A stretch of DNA of 64,000 nt. Source: Candidatus Contendibacter sp. (GTDB lineage: Bacteria; Pseudomonadota; Gammaproteobacteria; Competibacterales; Competibacteraceae). The notes beneath the pieces were generated by a model, which ran no database searches, was not told the origin of the DNA, and saw nothing but the letters and a program-made list of their open reading frames with translations. The stretch's first letter is position 1, and the number at the start of each line of letters is the position of its first letter. Below are positions 56,176 to 64,000 of the stretch, one piece after another. The stretch lies in contig JARSSP010000026.1 in NCBI GenBank assembly GCA_029624675.1, positions 48,504 to 112,503 of the forward strand, written 5' to 3'. The position numbers were made by a program, and so were the translations under genes.

Positions 56176-57042
56176 TCAATTCCGGTCGGCGAACACCTTG
56201 TCGAGCAGGATGGCCGCTGGTTCGGCGACCACTTCCCGCACACGGGCCGGGGTGCTTCGACCCATTGGCTGCGCCAGTGAAGTCAGATCGGCGGCATCGC
56301 ACCCTTCGGTGTCATAATCCACGACCGCCACCCGCAGTTCGTCGGGCCGGTCGGCGACGACGGCCTGTACGAGACCGCCCTCGACGATCACCGCGACGCG
56401 GTGGGGGCGGGTCAGGAGATAAGCCAATACTCCGCAACGGGGACATTCGCCGGCCGGCACGATCCCGCCGGGCTCCACCCGCGACCAGAAATCGCGGATC
56501 GGTTGCTGCGTCTCCTCCAGGGCGCCGGTCCAGCCGCAATCGTCGCAGGCGCAGAGGTCCCGCACCTCTGCGGTAGTCGCCCCCCGGTGGTGGTGGCCCA
56601 GCGCCGCGTCCAGCCAGCGGTGGGTATACAACCACTCGCCACCGGACCGGGAGACCACCACCGCGCCGCCGCCGTAGGCGGCCAGATGCGGCTGGGAGCT
56701 GTCATAGCTCCATTCAAATCCCACCGGCGGCAGATCGAAACGGCGCAGGATTTCCCGCACGAAGGTAGCGATTTGATCGATCGAGGCCTCCTCCTCATCG
56801 TAGATCCACAAACCTTCAGGCTTTGCCGCAACCTCGAATCGGAGGAATTCACCGGCGAAGGGTTGCCAGTGTTGAACCGACGCCCGGACATCGGCGGGCG
56901 CTTCGGGAATCGGCTCGGCTGTCGCCTTCGCGCCGAACGTCGGTTCGAGCGCGCGCAGGGTCTCGTAGTACCCGAGCGCCCAGCGGGTTTGGTCGGGCGT
57001 CAGATGGAGCAGAAAGGAGCAGTACGTGTAGTCATCGGCCAT
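56176..57042 (-). CDS. Zn-ribbon protein of a mobile-element gene block
   Basis: 288 aa. Central beta part (EFLRFEVAAKPEGLWIYDEEEASIDQIATFVREILRRFDLPPVGFEWSYDSSQP), then two Cys pairs CACDDCGWTG and CPRCGVLAYL forming a zinc ribbon. No enzyme motif. Last gene of the CobS/CobT-like block; function unknown. Confidence 0.65.
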   Translation of the reverse strand: MADDYTYCSFLLHLTPDQTRWALGYYETLRALEPTFGAKATAEPIPEAPADVRASVQHWQPFAGEFLRFEVAAKPEGLWIYDEEEASIDQIATFVREILRRFDLPPVGFEWSYDSSQPHLAAYGGGAVVVSRSGGEWLYTHRWLDAALGHHHRGATTAEVRDLCACDDCGWTGALEETQQPIRDFWSRVEPGGIVPAGECPRCGVLAYLLTRPHRVAVIVEGGLVQAVVADRPDELRVAVVDYDTEGCDAADLTSLAQPMGRSTPARVREVVAEPAAILLDKVFADRN

Positions 57043-57075
57043 GTCAGGTCTCCAGCAGAAGGATCAAACCCTGGT

Positions 57076-57105
57076 GGAGAGCGCCCCCACCGGGAAGCGC
57101 TCTCC
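57076..57105. promoter_or_regulatory. Intergenic hairpin 1 of the CobS/CobT-like block
   Basis: GGAGAGCGC / GCGCTCTCC perfect 9-bp stem in the gap before the 56176-57042 gene. Confidence 0.7.
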
Positions 57106-57172
57106 CCATGGGGTGGATGAAATTCGATCCGTACAGGGTCCAGGCGCGCGCGTCAGGCGACGCGCGCGCCCC

Positions 57173-57964
57173 TCACCGGTTCGAACCGGTCTCACGTTGC
57201 AACAGTTGCTTCAGCGCCTGCCGCGCTTCCGGCACGGTCCGGACGATCGGAACCGGCAGGCCCTTGAGCCGGGCCTGATGCTCGATCTGGCGCAACAGCG
57301 CCGGCGGAAGTGGTTCGCCGAACGCGGGTTGATGAGGTACCGTTCGATCTAGATGTGGTGTTTCCGGGATAGATTCCACCCAGAGTGGCAACCGCGCCAC
57401 GACCGTGCCGGCGCTGGCCGGCGCTGGTTCTGGCGGCCGTGAAGGCGCTGAATCGGAGGGTTCGTCGGACGACTCGCGGGCGGCGGCCCCAGGGGACAGC
57501 GTCGCGGCCGATGGCCGGCCCACTAACCCCTGATCCTGTTGATCCTGGGCTTCATCCGCGTCCAAGACCTCGCCGCCGAATCCCAGGGCCGCGACCAACC
57601 GCTGGCGGGCGGCCGTTTCACCGATCTCGTGATCCTTGTACTGCACGACCGGCTTGACGGCCGACGCCGTCGCCACCACCCGGCCGGTCGGGTCCAGCAG
57701 CCGGGCCTGAAAATGCATGTCCCGTTCCCAGCCGGTGAAGGGCGGCAGACCCACCTCGTCCGGCTTGCGCCCGGCCTGAATCGCCGCTTCGTACAACCGC
57801 AGCAGGCCGGGCCGCAGGGCCAGGGCCTCCCGGGCGGCGACCACGACCGCATAGCCCTGCGCCGGGCCGTAGCGGTCCAGAAACGCCGGCAGGCGGTGCG
57901 ACAGCGGGCGGTATTCCGCCACGCTGCCATCCGAATTGAAAATCTCGACGACGTTGATTTTCAT
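57173..57964 (-). CDS. Unassigned mobile-element protein (possible DNA-annealing type)
   Basis: 263 aa from ATG 57964. Conserved-looking N-terminal domain MKINVVEIFNSDGSVAEYRPLSHRLPAFLDRYGPAQGYAVVVAAREALALRPGLLRLYEAA, then HFQARLLDPTGRVVATASAVKPVVQYKDHEIGETAARQRLVAALGFGG. The ET-A-RQRL-ALGFG segment faintly recalls single-strand annealing proteins (Rad52/Erf type), which would suit a nuclease-containing block, but this is speculative. The C-terminal half is Pro/Ser-rich linker and a short helical end. Confidence 0.6.
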   Translation of the reverse strand: MKINVVEIFNSDGSVAEYRPLSHRLPAFLDRYGPAQGYAVVVAAREALALRPGLLRLYEAAIQAGRKPDEVGLPPFTGWERDMHFQARLLDPTGRVVATASAVKPVVQYKDHEIGETAARQRLVAALGFGGEVLDADEAQDQQDQGLVGRPSAATLSPGAAARESSDEPSDSAPSRPPEPAPASAGTVVARLPLWVESIPETPHLDRTVPHQPAFGEPLPPALLRQIEHQARLKGLPVPIVRTVPEARQALKQLLQRETGSNR

Positions 57965-58006
57965 GGGTTCTCCTCGGTAATCGTACGACAGCCGGGAGCC
58001 GTGACC

Positions 58007-58026
58007 CCGCTTCCGCCGGGAAGCGG
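58007..58026. promoter_or_regulatory. Intergenic hairpin 2
   Basis: CCGCTTCC / GGAAGCGG perfect 8-bp stem between the VWA gene and the 57173-57964 gene, followed by the palindrome CATCCCGGGATG. Confidence 0.7.
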
Positions 58027-58068
58027 GCGCTCGACATCCCGGGATGATGGATCGGACGGCGCGCGCCT

Positions 58069-59988
58069 TCAGGCCCCGCCGGTCAGGCGCCGCTCGAGCA
58101 GACGAAACAAGGCCGGCGCGAGTTGATCCAGGTCGGTGAGGTCCTCCGCGTCGTGCGCGCCGAACAGGCTCTGGGCGAGGCGACCGGCCTGGATGCCTAG
58201 GCCGACCGCCTCGATCCCGGAGTTCCGGCAGCGGGCGATCAGCTCCCGGGTCGCCTCCCAGTCCGCCGGGTCGCCATCGGTAACCACCAGCAACAACCGG
58301 CGAGCCTCCGGCCGCCGCAGCAAGGCATAACCTGCCCACCAGAGCGCTTCCGCTAACGGCGTACCCCCCTCGGCGCGCAGCGCGAACCGTCCGGCGGCCC
58401 GGCTGGCCCGCTCGGTGAACCCGAGCAAGGGAACGACCCGATCGGCGGCGGAGCCGGGAAAGGCGGCCACCGCCACCGCGCAGCCAGGAATCTCCTGCAG
58501 GGCGAGGGCGGTGGCCAGCGCCGCCCGCTGGGCGACGGCAATCCGCCGCTGCATCGAGCCGGACCGGTCCAGCAGGATCAGGACGGCGGTGTCCGGCGTT
58601 TTCCGCCGATCCCGGGCCAGAAATACGCCCGGATCGCGACAGACCAGCCGATACAACTGCCGGCCGGCCAGGTGGTGACCGCGCCGGCCGCGCCGCCGGG
58701 CTTCCGTCCGGCTGGCTTGCACCAGCGCGGCGAGGCGCCGCCGCAAGGCGACCGAGGCCGCCCGAACGTCGGTGGCCAGCGTCGCCGCCGCCGGTGCGAC
58801 CGGCGCCGGGTCCGGTTCGGCCATGGTCACGGCGCGCCGGGTCCGGACGGCCTCGGTCGCTCGGGCATTCAAGCGCTCCCCCAGGTGTCGGCCGAGATCG
58901 CCCCAGTGGGGGTCCTGGTCGGCATCCGTCGCGGCGAGAATCGCCTGGAGCACCGCACCGGCGCCGGCGTGACCGGTGCCCTGGCCTGAATCTGAAGGCG
59001 GGTCGCGGTCGCCGGCGGTCCACTCCGGGTCGCCGTTGGGATCGCCCGCATCGCCGTCCTGACCGTATGTTTGGCTCCGATCCGGCGGGTGATCCTGATC
59101 GGAGCCGCCTTGACCGGCAGCGCCCTGACCTTGACCCGAACGTTCGGCGCTGTGACCGGCGTTCGAACCCGGCGGGTCGTCGGAGCCGTCCGGAGCCTCA
59201 TCCAGGCCCTGGCGCTGACTCGAGCCCGGCTCCTGACCGGAGCCATCGCGACCGAGGTTCTGACCCCGAGCGTGATCGTTGGGATCGACGTCCGAATCGG
59301 TCGGCGCGCCAGGAGTGCGCCGACCTGGCTGGGGCGCCGGATCGGCGGCGTTCGGCGGCGATTCCGCCTGCGCCGCCGCGAACATCCGCTGAATGCGTTC
59401 GGCCAGGTCCACCGCCGCTGCGGTCGAGGATACGTGCCGCACCTCGAAAGCCAGCGCCGCCAGCTTGACCATGACGCCGGCGGGCAGCGCTTGGCGCAGC
59501 AGGGCTTCCGCTTGATCGGCCAGCGGACCCAGCGCGGTTTGGCCCAGCACGTCCGCCCGCAGGCGGTACAGCAGATAGGCCTGAACCTGGCGAACCGGCG
59601 GCCAGTCGGCTTCGGGAACCGCCCAAAAATCGCCTTGGGCGACCAGATGGTCTACCAATCGGGCCAAATTGTCCCGGCAGCCCGGCAATTCCCGGCCGAG
59701 CGCGGCCTCGATCCGAACGTCCTCCAGAATCCGGGCGAGCGTCCGGCCCAGCGGGGTCGCCGGCCGCGCTGCGGCGAAGTCGGTGTGGCGCAGATGAGCG
59801 CCCTCGTGGTCCAGAAAACCGTTGGCCAGGATCCAGGCCGCCGCATCCGCCGCCGGCAGGGCCGGCAAGTAAATGGTGCGGCCGTCGGTTTGCGCCCGCG
59901 CGGCGCCGATGACGACGTCGACCCCCAATTTCCGGCCCAGAAATTTGGCAAGAATCGGCAGGGCGTCCAACAGGGTTTGTCTTTGCAT
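58069..59988 (-). CDS. CobT-like protein with C-terminal VWA domain
   Basis: 639 aa from ATG 59988 with GGAGG upstream. The N-terminal 220 residues have a zinc-peptidase-like look (WILANGFLDHEGAHLRHTDF, with HEGAH), as in CobT-type proteins; an acidic Gly/Asp/Gln-rich linker covers about 230-350. The VWA domain at about 455-630 has the MIDAS motif DRSGSM, TPLAEA and VTDGDP. Pairs with a MoxR/CobS-type ATPase. The metal-chelatase role of true CobT is not implied here. Confidence 0.85.
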   Translation of the reverse strand: MQRQTLLDALPILAKFLGRKLGVDVVIGAARAQTDGRTIYLPALPAADAAAWILANGFLDHEGAHLRHTDFAAARPATPLGRTLARILEDVRIEAALGRELPGCRDNLARLVDHLVAQGDFWAVPEADWPPVRQVQAYLLYRLRADVLGQTALGPLADQAEALLRQALPAGVMVKLAALAFEVRHVSSTAAAVDLAERIQRMFAAAQAESPPNAADPAPQPGRRTPGAPTDSDVDPNDHARGQNLGRDGSGQEPGSSQRQGLDEAPDGSDDPPGSNAGHSAERSGQGQGAAGQGGSDQDHPPDRSQTYGQDGDAGDPNGDPEWTAGDRDPPSDSGQGTGHAGAGAVLQAILAATDADQDPHWGDLGRHLGERLNARATEAVRTRRAVTMAEPDPAPVAPAAATLATDVRAASVALRRRLAALVQASRTEARRRGRRGHHLAGRQLYRLVCRDPGVFLARDRRKTPDTAVLILLDRSGSMQRRIAVAQRAALATALALQEIPGCAVAVAAFPGSAADRVVPLLGFTERASRAAGRFALRAEGGTPLAEALWWAGYALLRRPEARRLLLVVTDGDPADWEATRELIARCRNSGIEAVGLGIQAGRLAQSLFGAHDAEDLTDLDQLAPALFRLLERRLTGGA

Positions 59989-60074
59989 GGCGACCTCCAA
60001 TAAACCGGGAGGCAACGCCCGCCCTTGCGGGGAGGACGAACGCCATCCTCCCGCGAGGAAAGTGAATACATGTA

Positions 60075-60094
60075 GATCCCGCCAAGGCGGGATC
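60075..60094. promoter_or_regulatory. Intergenic hairpin 3
   Basis: GATCCCGCC / GGCGGGATC perfect 9-bp stem around AA, just after the DUF3150 gene end. Confidence 0.7.
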
Positions 60095-60096
60095 AG

Positions 60097-61188
60097 TTAG
60101 AAGAACCAGTCCCCGACGAGGGCAGGGACCGGCGTGCGTGGTCGGCGAACTTCCGTGAGGGGTTCCACCGCCTCAGCGACCGCTGGGCTGGGTGGTTCCG
60201 GGTCCGGTAAGACCGCGTCGGCGTCGGCGTCGGACTCCACCCTGATCGGGGATTCCCCCCGAACGGTGATCGTTTCCGCCGAATGGGGAGCGGCGGCGCC
60301 GAGGAGGAAGGCCGGTTGCCCCAGAGCGCCCAACGCCACGGCGTCGGCGGGCAGCGCCCGCAACCGGTCGCCGTGCGCCTTGAGCCGCTCGGGGTTTTCC
60401 AGGATCGCCAGCAACCCCAGCAGGGCGTCCAGATCGCGACCCTGGATCGCCCCCTGGCGGGGCAGATCGCCCAGGGTCTGCTCAAGGTGATCGACCAGGG
60501 GGCGCACCCGCACGTCGAGGAAGGCCAGGCCCGCCAGCTTGTCCCGGAGGGCCAGCACGGGCCGCAGGGCGCGACGGGTTACCACCGTCCGACCCAGGAA
60601 CGAGCGTTCCAGGGTCTCCTGAGCCAGTGTGGCCACCTCGCGGAACAGGGTATCCGCCAGGCCGGCGGCGGCGCGAGCCAGGCCAGCGTGCGTCACCCTC
60701 CCCGGCGCAGTCAGTTGGAGCGCCTGCGCCGCAAACGACAACCGTTCGGCGACGAACCGCGCTGGCACCATCGCCCCGCGAATCAGGGCAGCCCAGTCCG
60801 GATGTTCGCGGATCCAGTCCTCGACCAGGTGATCGAAGCGGGCCAGGAACCGGTCCCGTTCCGCGCCGAACCGCCGCTCGAGCGCGTCAAGGCGATCCAA
60901 CAGCCGCTGGGCCTGATCCGCCGGGACCAGAAAGCCGCCGAGGAAGCGGACCCCCACTGCCAGGCACTCGCGCCGGGCGGCCGAGCGCAGGCTGGCGAAC
61001 GGCCGCAGTTCTTCGGGATTGATCAGCTTCTTGTTACCGAAATGCACCAGCCGCTCGGGCGGCAGGGTGCGCCGATCCAGCCCCAGATCCTCGGGGCGCA
61101 AGCGTTGGCTGGCGGTCCAGCAAACGATTTGGAGATGAATGAAGACGACCCGATCACTGATCGAGCCGAAGGGGACGATATCGCTCAT
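60097..61188 (-). CDS. DUF3150 family protein
   Basis: 363 aa from ATG 61188. FIHLQIVCWTASQRLRPEDLGL, FGNKKLINPEELRPFASLRSAARRECLAVGVRFLGGFLVPADQAQRLLDRLDAL matches DUF3150, which travels with CobS/CobT-like genes in plasmids and phages. Mostly helical; function unknown. Confidence 0.82.
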   Translation of the reverse strand: MSDIVPFGSISDRVVFIHLQIVCWTASQRLRPEDLGLDRRTLPPERLVHFGNKKLINPEELRPFASLRSAARRECLAVGVRFLGGFLVPADQAQRLLDRLDALERRFGAERDRFLARFDHLVEDWIREHPDWAALIRGAMVPARFVAERLSFAAQALQLTAPGRVTHAGLARAAAGLADTLFREVATLAQETLERSFLGRTVVTRRALRPVLALRDKLAGLAFLDVRVRPLVDHLEQTLGDLPRQGAIQGRDLDALLGLLAILENPERLKAHGDRLRALPADAVALGALGQPAFLLGAAAPHSAETITVRGESPIRVESDADADAVLPDPEPPSPAVAEAVEPLTEVRRPRTPVPALVGDWFF

Positions 61189-61268
61189 GGTCTCTCCTGA
61201 TTCATCCAGGGGTGCGGACCGTCGTCTCCGGGGAGCACGACGGGCGCCCGCCCCGGACGCGAGTGGAA

Positions 61269-61295
61269 CGCCGCCGGGCACGGGCACCGGCGGCG
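61269..61295. promoter_or_regulatory. Intergenic hairpin 4
   Basis: CGCCGCCGG / CCGGCGGCG perfect 9-bp stem between the WGR-like and DUF3150 genes. Confidence 0.7.
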
Positions 61296-61311
61296 GTGAA
61301 TCTGCGGCCAA

Positions 61312-62124
61312 TTAGTAAAACCACTCGACGGGGGCGGGAACCGCCGCCAGCAGCTCGCGGAGCGGTGGGGGAATCAGCCCCAACGCCACCGCCAGCCCGG
61401 TCGCCAGCGCCAGCGGCGCCGGCGGCTGGACCAGTACGGCGCCGGTTTCGTCGGCGACGAGCAGGTCGGGGTCGTGGCGGGCCAGCGCCAGCAGGAATAC
61501 CGCCGGCGCCGGTGGATCCAGGGGCACGCTGCCTTGGCCGCGGCCGGTCGCATCGAGCCCGTCCGCCGGATCGGAACCCGGCGCCACAACCCCGAACGAC
61601 CAGGTCTGGCCCTCGGCGAGGTGGAGGTGAACCCGCCAGGCTCCCTCGTCGCCGCTGCCCCGGTAATCCTCAATCAGCCCATGATGGTGTAGCGTCTGGA
61701 GGATGGCGCGCGCCGCTTCACCCAAAGTCGGCAGCGCGGTTGGCGTTGGGGTGGCCGCCATGGCGTGGGAGCCGCGCGGCCGGCGCTCCCAGTACAGCCG
61801 AGGCACGGCCGGTACGGGGGCAGCGGGGGCCACCGGTTCGGTGGTCTCCCGCACCGGTCCCAGCAGCCGTCGGCTGGACCCGTCGAATCGGAAGCGGCCC
61901 AAGCCGTGATAGCCTTGGCGCTCCTGCTCCCGGATCCGGGCCAGGGCTTCGGTGGCGGGCGACTGCCGTCGGCAACGAACCGCCGGGACGTCGGCCGCGC
62001 GCAGCCGGCCGCCGGTCTTGCCGTAGAAGATCCGTACCCCGGCCGCATCGTGGGCGATAGCCCAGTCCTTACTGGAGCCGTCCGGGTGAGTGAAACGATA
62101 GGCACTGACCACCCGTTCAGCCAT
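61312..62124 (-). CDS. WGR-like domain protein
   Basis: 270 aa from ATG 62124, overlapping the AAA gene end by 8 bp. The N-terminal 70 residues (YRFTHPDGSSKDWAIAHDAAGVRIFYGKTGGRLRAADVPAVRC...ALARIREQERQGYHGLGRF) resemble a WGR domain with its G-R-x core. The C-terminal half is Ala/Leu/Pro-rich (GEAARAILQTLHHHGLIEDY). WGR domains bind nucleic acids or modify partners; role here unknown. Confidence 0.65.
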   Translation of the reverse strand: MAERVVSAYRFTHPDGSSKDWAIAHDAAGVRIFYGKTGGRLRAADVPAVRCRRQSPATEALARIREQERQGYHGLGRFRFDGSSRRLLGPVRETTEPVAPAAPVPAVPRLYWERRPRGSHAMAATPTPTALPTLGEAARAILQTLHHHGLIEDYRGSGDEGAWRVHLHLAEGQTWSFGVVAPGSDPADGLDATGRGQGSVPLDPPAPAVFLLALARHDPDLLVADETGAVLVQPPAPLALATGLAVALGLIPPPLRELLAAVPAPVEWFY

Positions 62125-63127
62125 GGCCGGCCTCCTCACCAAACACGCGCTGGACGATCCCGAAGATCGCCGCCCGGGTTTCCGGTTCGGCGCGCCCGGT
62201 CAGCGCCCGGTCCAGCGCGTGCTGCAACGGTTGGGGCGCATTCCGGTACAGCACCACTTTCCGGGCCCAGCGGAGCAGGGTCCGGGTGGACAGGGTCACC
62301 TCGATCGGCGCGCGATCCTCCTGCCCGCCGATGAACAGGGCCCGCACTTCGCCGGCGACCACGATCATCGCGGCCCGCAACGGTTCCGGCAGTTCCGGAC
62401 AGGCTCGCGCCAGCAATTCGGCTTCCTGCGCCGGTTCCGGGTAGTCCACGGCCATCAGGCTGAACCGGTCCAGCAGGGCCAGGTTCATCCGCTGCGTGCC
62501 CAGATAAGACCCGGTGGGATCGCCGCCGCCGCCGGTGTTAGCGGTGCAGATCAGCCCGAACCCCGGCGCCGGCCAGACGACTTCCCCGCCGTTCTCGGCC
62601 AGCACCAGCGGGCCGCCGTCGAGCACCCCGTTCAGCCCGGCCAGTTCGCCGGGATCGAGCAGGTCGACTTCGTCGAGGAGGAGGACCGCGCCCAGGCGGG
62701 CCGCCAGGGTTAGTGGCCCGTCCTGGAACAGCACGTCCCCGTCGAGGGCGGTCAGGTGACCGAGCAGGTCGGCCAGTTCCAGATGCTGGCGACCGTTGAC
62801 CCGGATCAGATCGAGATGGAGTCGGGCGAAGGTTTCCACCACCACCGAACTCTTGCCACAACCGGTCGGCCCACGGATCCACAGGCCATCTGGGCAGCCG
62901 GTCTGGCGCTCCCGCAGCCAGCCGAGCAGGTCGCTCAGCACGCCGGGGCGAAAGCAGTAGTCCAGACGAGCCGGCGGGGTCAGCGGTCCCGGCTGGGACC
63001 AGCCGGTCAGGGTCAGTCCCGGCGGCGCGGGGATGCCGAAGGTCTCGGCGATGTCGAAGGCCTGGGGAACGCGGGTAGCCGGGATCGCGGTTTCCAGCGC
63101 ACCGACCGTATTCGTTGACGTGGTCAT
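62117..63127 (-). CDS. CobS/MoxR-type AAA ATPase
   Basis: 336 aa from ATG 63127. Walker A GPTGCGKSS at about 103-111, Walker B VLLLDEVDLLDPGELAGLNGVLDGG, sensor 1 LICTANTGGGGDPTG, and arginine finger region ALLDRFSLMAVDYPEPAQEAELL. Members of this class remodel partners together with a VWA protein; the VWA gene lies two genes downstream. Confidence 0.88.
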   Translation of the reverse strand: MTTSTNTVGALETAIPATRVPQAFDIAETFGIPAPPGLTLTGWSQPGPLTPPARLDYCFRPGVLSDLLGWLRERQTGCPDGLWIRGPTGCGKSSVVVETFARLHLDLIRVNGRQHLELADLLGHLTALDGDVLFQDGPLTLAARLGAVLLLDEVDLLDPGELAGLNGVLDGGPLVLAENGGEVVWPAPGFGLICTANTGGGGDPTGSYLGTQRMNLALLDRFSLMAVDYPEPAQEAELLARACPELPEPLRAAMIVVAGEVRALFIGGQEDRAPIEVTLSTRTLLRWARKVVLYRNAPQPLQHALDRALTGRAEPETRAAIFGIVQRVFGEEAGHG

Positions 63128-63152
63128 CAGGGGAATCTCCTCGGAATAGAAC

Positions 63153-63190
63153 GGGGAGACGCCTCTCCTCTGGGGAGAGGGCATCTCCCC
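63153..63190. promoter_or_regulatory. Intergenic hairpin 5 (nested)
   Basis: CTCTCC / GGAGAG inner stem inside an outer GGGGAGACGCC / GGCATCTCCCC stem in the leader of the AAA ATPase gene. Confidence 0.7.
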
Positions 63191-63259
63191 AGGGGGGTGG
63201 TTGAAAGGGTCCGGGCGGGCGGTTTCCACCCAGAACAGGGGTTCGGTTCCCGCCGGGGG

Positions 63260-64000
63260 TTACGCCTTGGCCACCGGATCCGGCGCCAGGGTGGCCGGCA
63301 TCGGATCCGGAAAGCACAGCTCCGGATCTTCTCCGGCCGCGCAGTGACGGCGGAAGTCGCAGAGCAGGCAGGGCGAGTTATGGGCTTGGCGCGGTCGCCG
63401 GGGAAACCGGCTGCGGCCGATGTCTTCAGCGAGCCAAACCCACTTCTGGCGCAAGTCCGCCAGTTGGTCGGGGGTGCGGGCCGGCGCGAGCGCCAGCCGA
63501 CGGATTTCCGGCCCCTTGCCGCCGTGGCGGCTCGCGACCTTGCGTTTCACCAGTTCCCAGAAGCCGACTCCGGCCACGGGTTCCAAACCGCCCAGCGCCT
63601 CGGCGTTGGCGTCCAGGAGAAGTTGATAGGCGGTGAGTTGGTCGGCGCGGGCCTCGAACGCCTCGATGGCGCCGGCCTGACTCGGGGTTTTGAGGTCGAG
63701 GATCAGGGTCCGTAGCTGGGCGTCGAGTACGACCAGATCCGGTTTCCCGGTCAGGTTGAGATCGGGCGCGAGCGGGGCTTCCAGCCGCCGTTCGAGCAGC
63801 GGTTCGCCTTGCCCGTCGAGCGCCAGCGCGAGCTCCGCCTGGGCCCAGGCGCCGGGAAAGAGCGCCAGCAACCGCTGGCCGGTGGCGCGCAGTTCCGCCG
63901 CCGACCACGGGTTGGGATACTCCAGGGCGGTGGTGGCGGTGTGGTGGTCCCACACCGCCGTGAAAGCCGCGACCGGATCGCAGGACTCCCCGCGCGCCCC
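63260..64000 (-). CDS. PD-(D/E)XK nuclease (Cas4/RecB-like), runs off the window edge
   Basis: Visible part is about 246 residues and the frame is open to the edge, so the N-terminus is missing (the GTG at 63955 is not taken as the start). Nuclease core: LNLTGKPDLVVLDAQLRTLILDLKTPSQAG gives the D...D-x-K motif, then AYQLLLDA (QxxxY-like). C-terminal CLLCDFRRHC suggests part of an iron-sulfur cluster as in Cas4/AddB; its partner Cys would be upstream. Likely an exonuclease of the CobS/CobT block. Confidence 0.75.
   Translation of the reverse strand, partial: GARGESCDPVAAFTAVWDHHTATTALEYPNPWSAAELRATGQRLLALFPGAWAQAELALALDGQGEPLLERRLEAPLAPDLNLTGKPDLVVLDAQLRTLILDLKTPSQAGAIEAFEARADQLTAYQLLLDANAEALGGLEPVAGVGFWELVKRKVASRHGGKGPEIRRLALAPARTPDQLADLRQKWVWLAEDIGRSRFPRRPRQAHNSPCLLCDFRRHCAAGEDPELCFPDPMPATLAPDPVAKA

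Noticed and set aside
57965..59023. N-terminal extension of the 57173 minus-strand frame
   Set aside because: Out of phase with the VWA gene across its coding region and Arg/Gly-rich; ATG 57964 starts the folded domain.
58069..63127. Cobalamin cobaltochelatase genes
   Set aside because: The AAA and VWA proteins resemble CobS/CobT in fold only; no cobalamin biosynthesis gene is nearby and the context is a mobile element.

Overview
The window is a GC-rich stretch of a proteobacterial chromosome, most likely gammaproteobacterial. That placement rests on gene content and on a short palindrome family (a CCCCCTTT / AAAGGGGG core) seen at three places; no rRNA or tRNA gene is present to test it.

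Two host blocks, about 1-5892 and 42776-48600, flank a complete Mu-like transposable prophage at 5893-42770 (36,878 bp). The prophage has TG...CA ends with a shared terminal sequence, inverted transposase-site-like repeats, and a 5-bp target duplication (AACCG at 5888-5892 and 42771-42775). It sits inside a gene for a caspase-like peptidase / PEGA / formylglycine-generating-enzyme-like protein. The N-terminal half is at 42771-43978 and the C-terminal half at 5221-5892. Removing the phage and one AACCG restores a single 625-codon frame. The split gene is last in an operon with a sigma-70-like factor and a membrane anti-sigma-like protein. An intact paralogue is at 349-2082.

The prophage is read right to left on the minus strand. 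Early genes: repressor (plus strand) with an array of 11-bp operator-like repeats, Ner, MuA transposase and MuB ATPase. Then small genes, HU, Gam, GemA and Mor. Then a lysis cassette (SleB-type endolysin, holin and lipoprotein candidates). Then head genes: DUF2730, gp26/gp27-like, terminase, portal, an unusual cassette of structural genes, MuF protein, DNA adenine methyltransferase, gpG, protease/scaffold, decoration protein and major capsid gpT. Last come the tail genes: terminator, tube, 998-aa tape measure and a 1143-aa tail protein. No sheath or Mu-type baseplate gene is seen, so the virion is probably siphovirus-like (B3/D3112 type). A strong terminator lies about 80 bp inside the end. 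The standout gene is 21670-23769: a MuF head-morphogenesis domain followed by a HipA/PI-kinase-like domain and an R-S-E ADP-ribosyltransferase domain, which looks like a phage-borne MuF polymorphic toxin or injected effector.

From 44 kb to 48.6 kb lie the sigma/anti-sigma genes, an orphan GNAT acetyltransferase, a hybrid histidine kinase lacking its N-terminus, and an Hpt-REC-ANTAR regulator. From about 48.6 kb to the right edge the content is that of an integrative conjugative element or plasmid: DUF2857 protein, primase-helicase, two 241-bp direct repeats with long inverted arms, parA, parB and a small RHH-like gene. These face a minus-strand block of a PD-(D/E)XK nuclease (cut by the window edge), CobS/MoxR AAA ATPase, WGR-like protein, DUF3150 protein, CobT-like VWA protein and two proteins of unknown function. 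Every intergenic gap in that block holds a perfect 8-9 bp hairpin.
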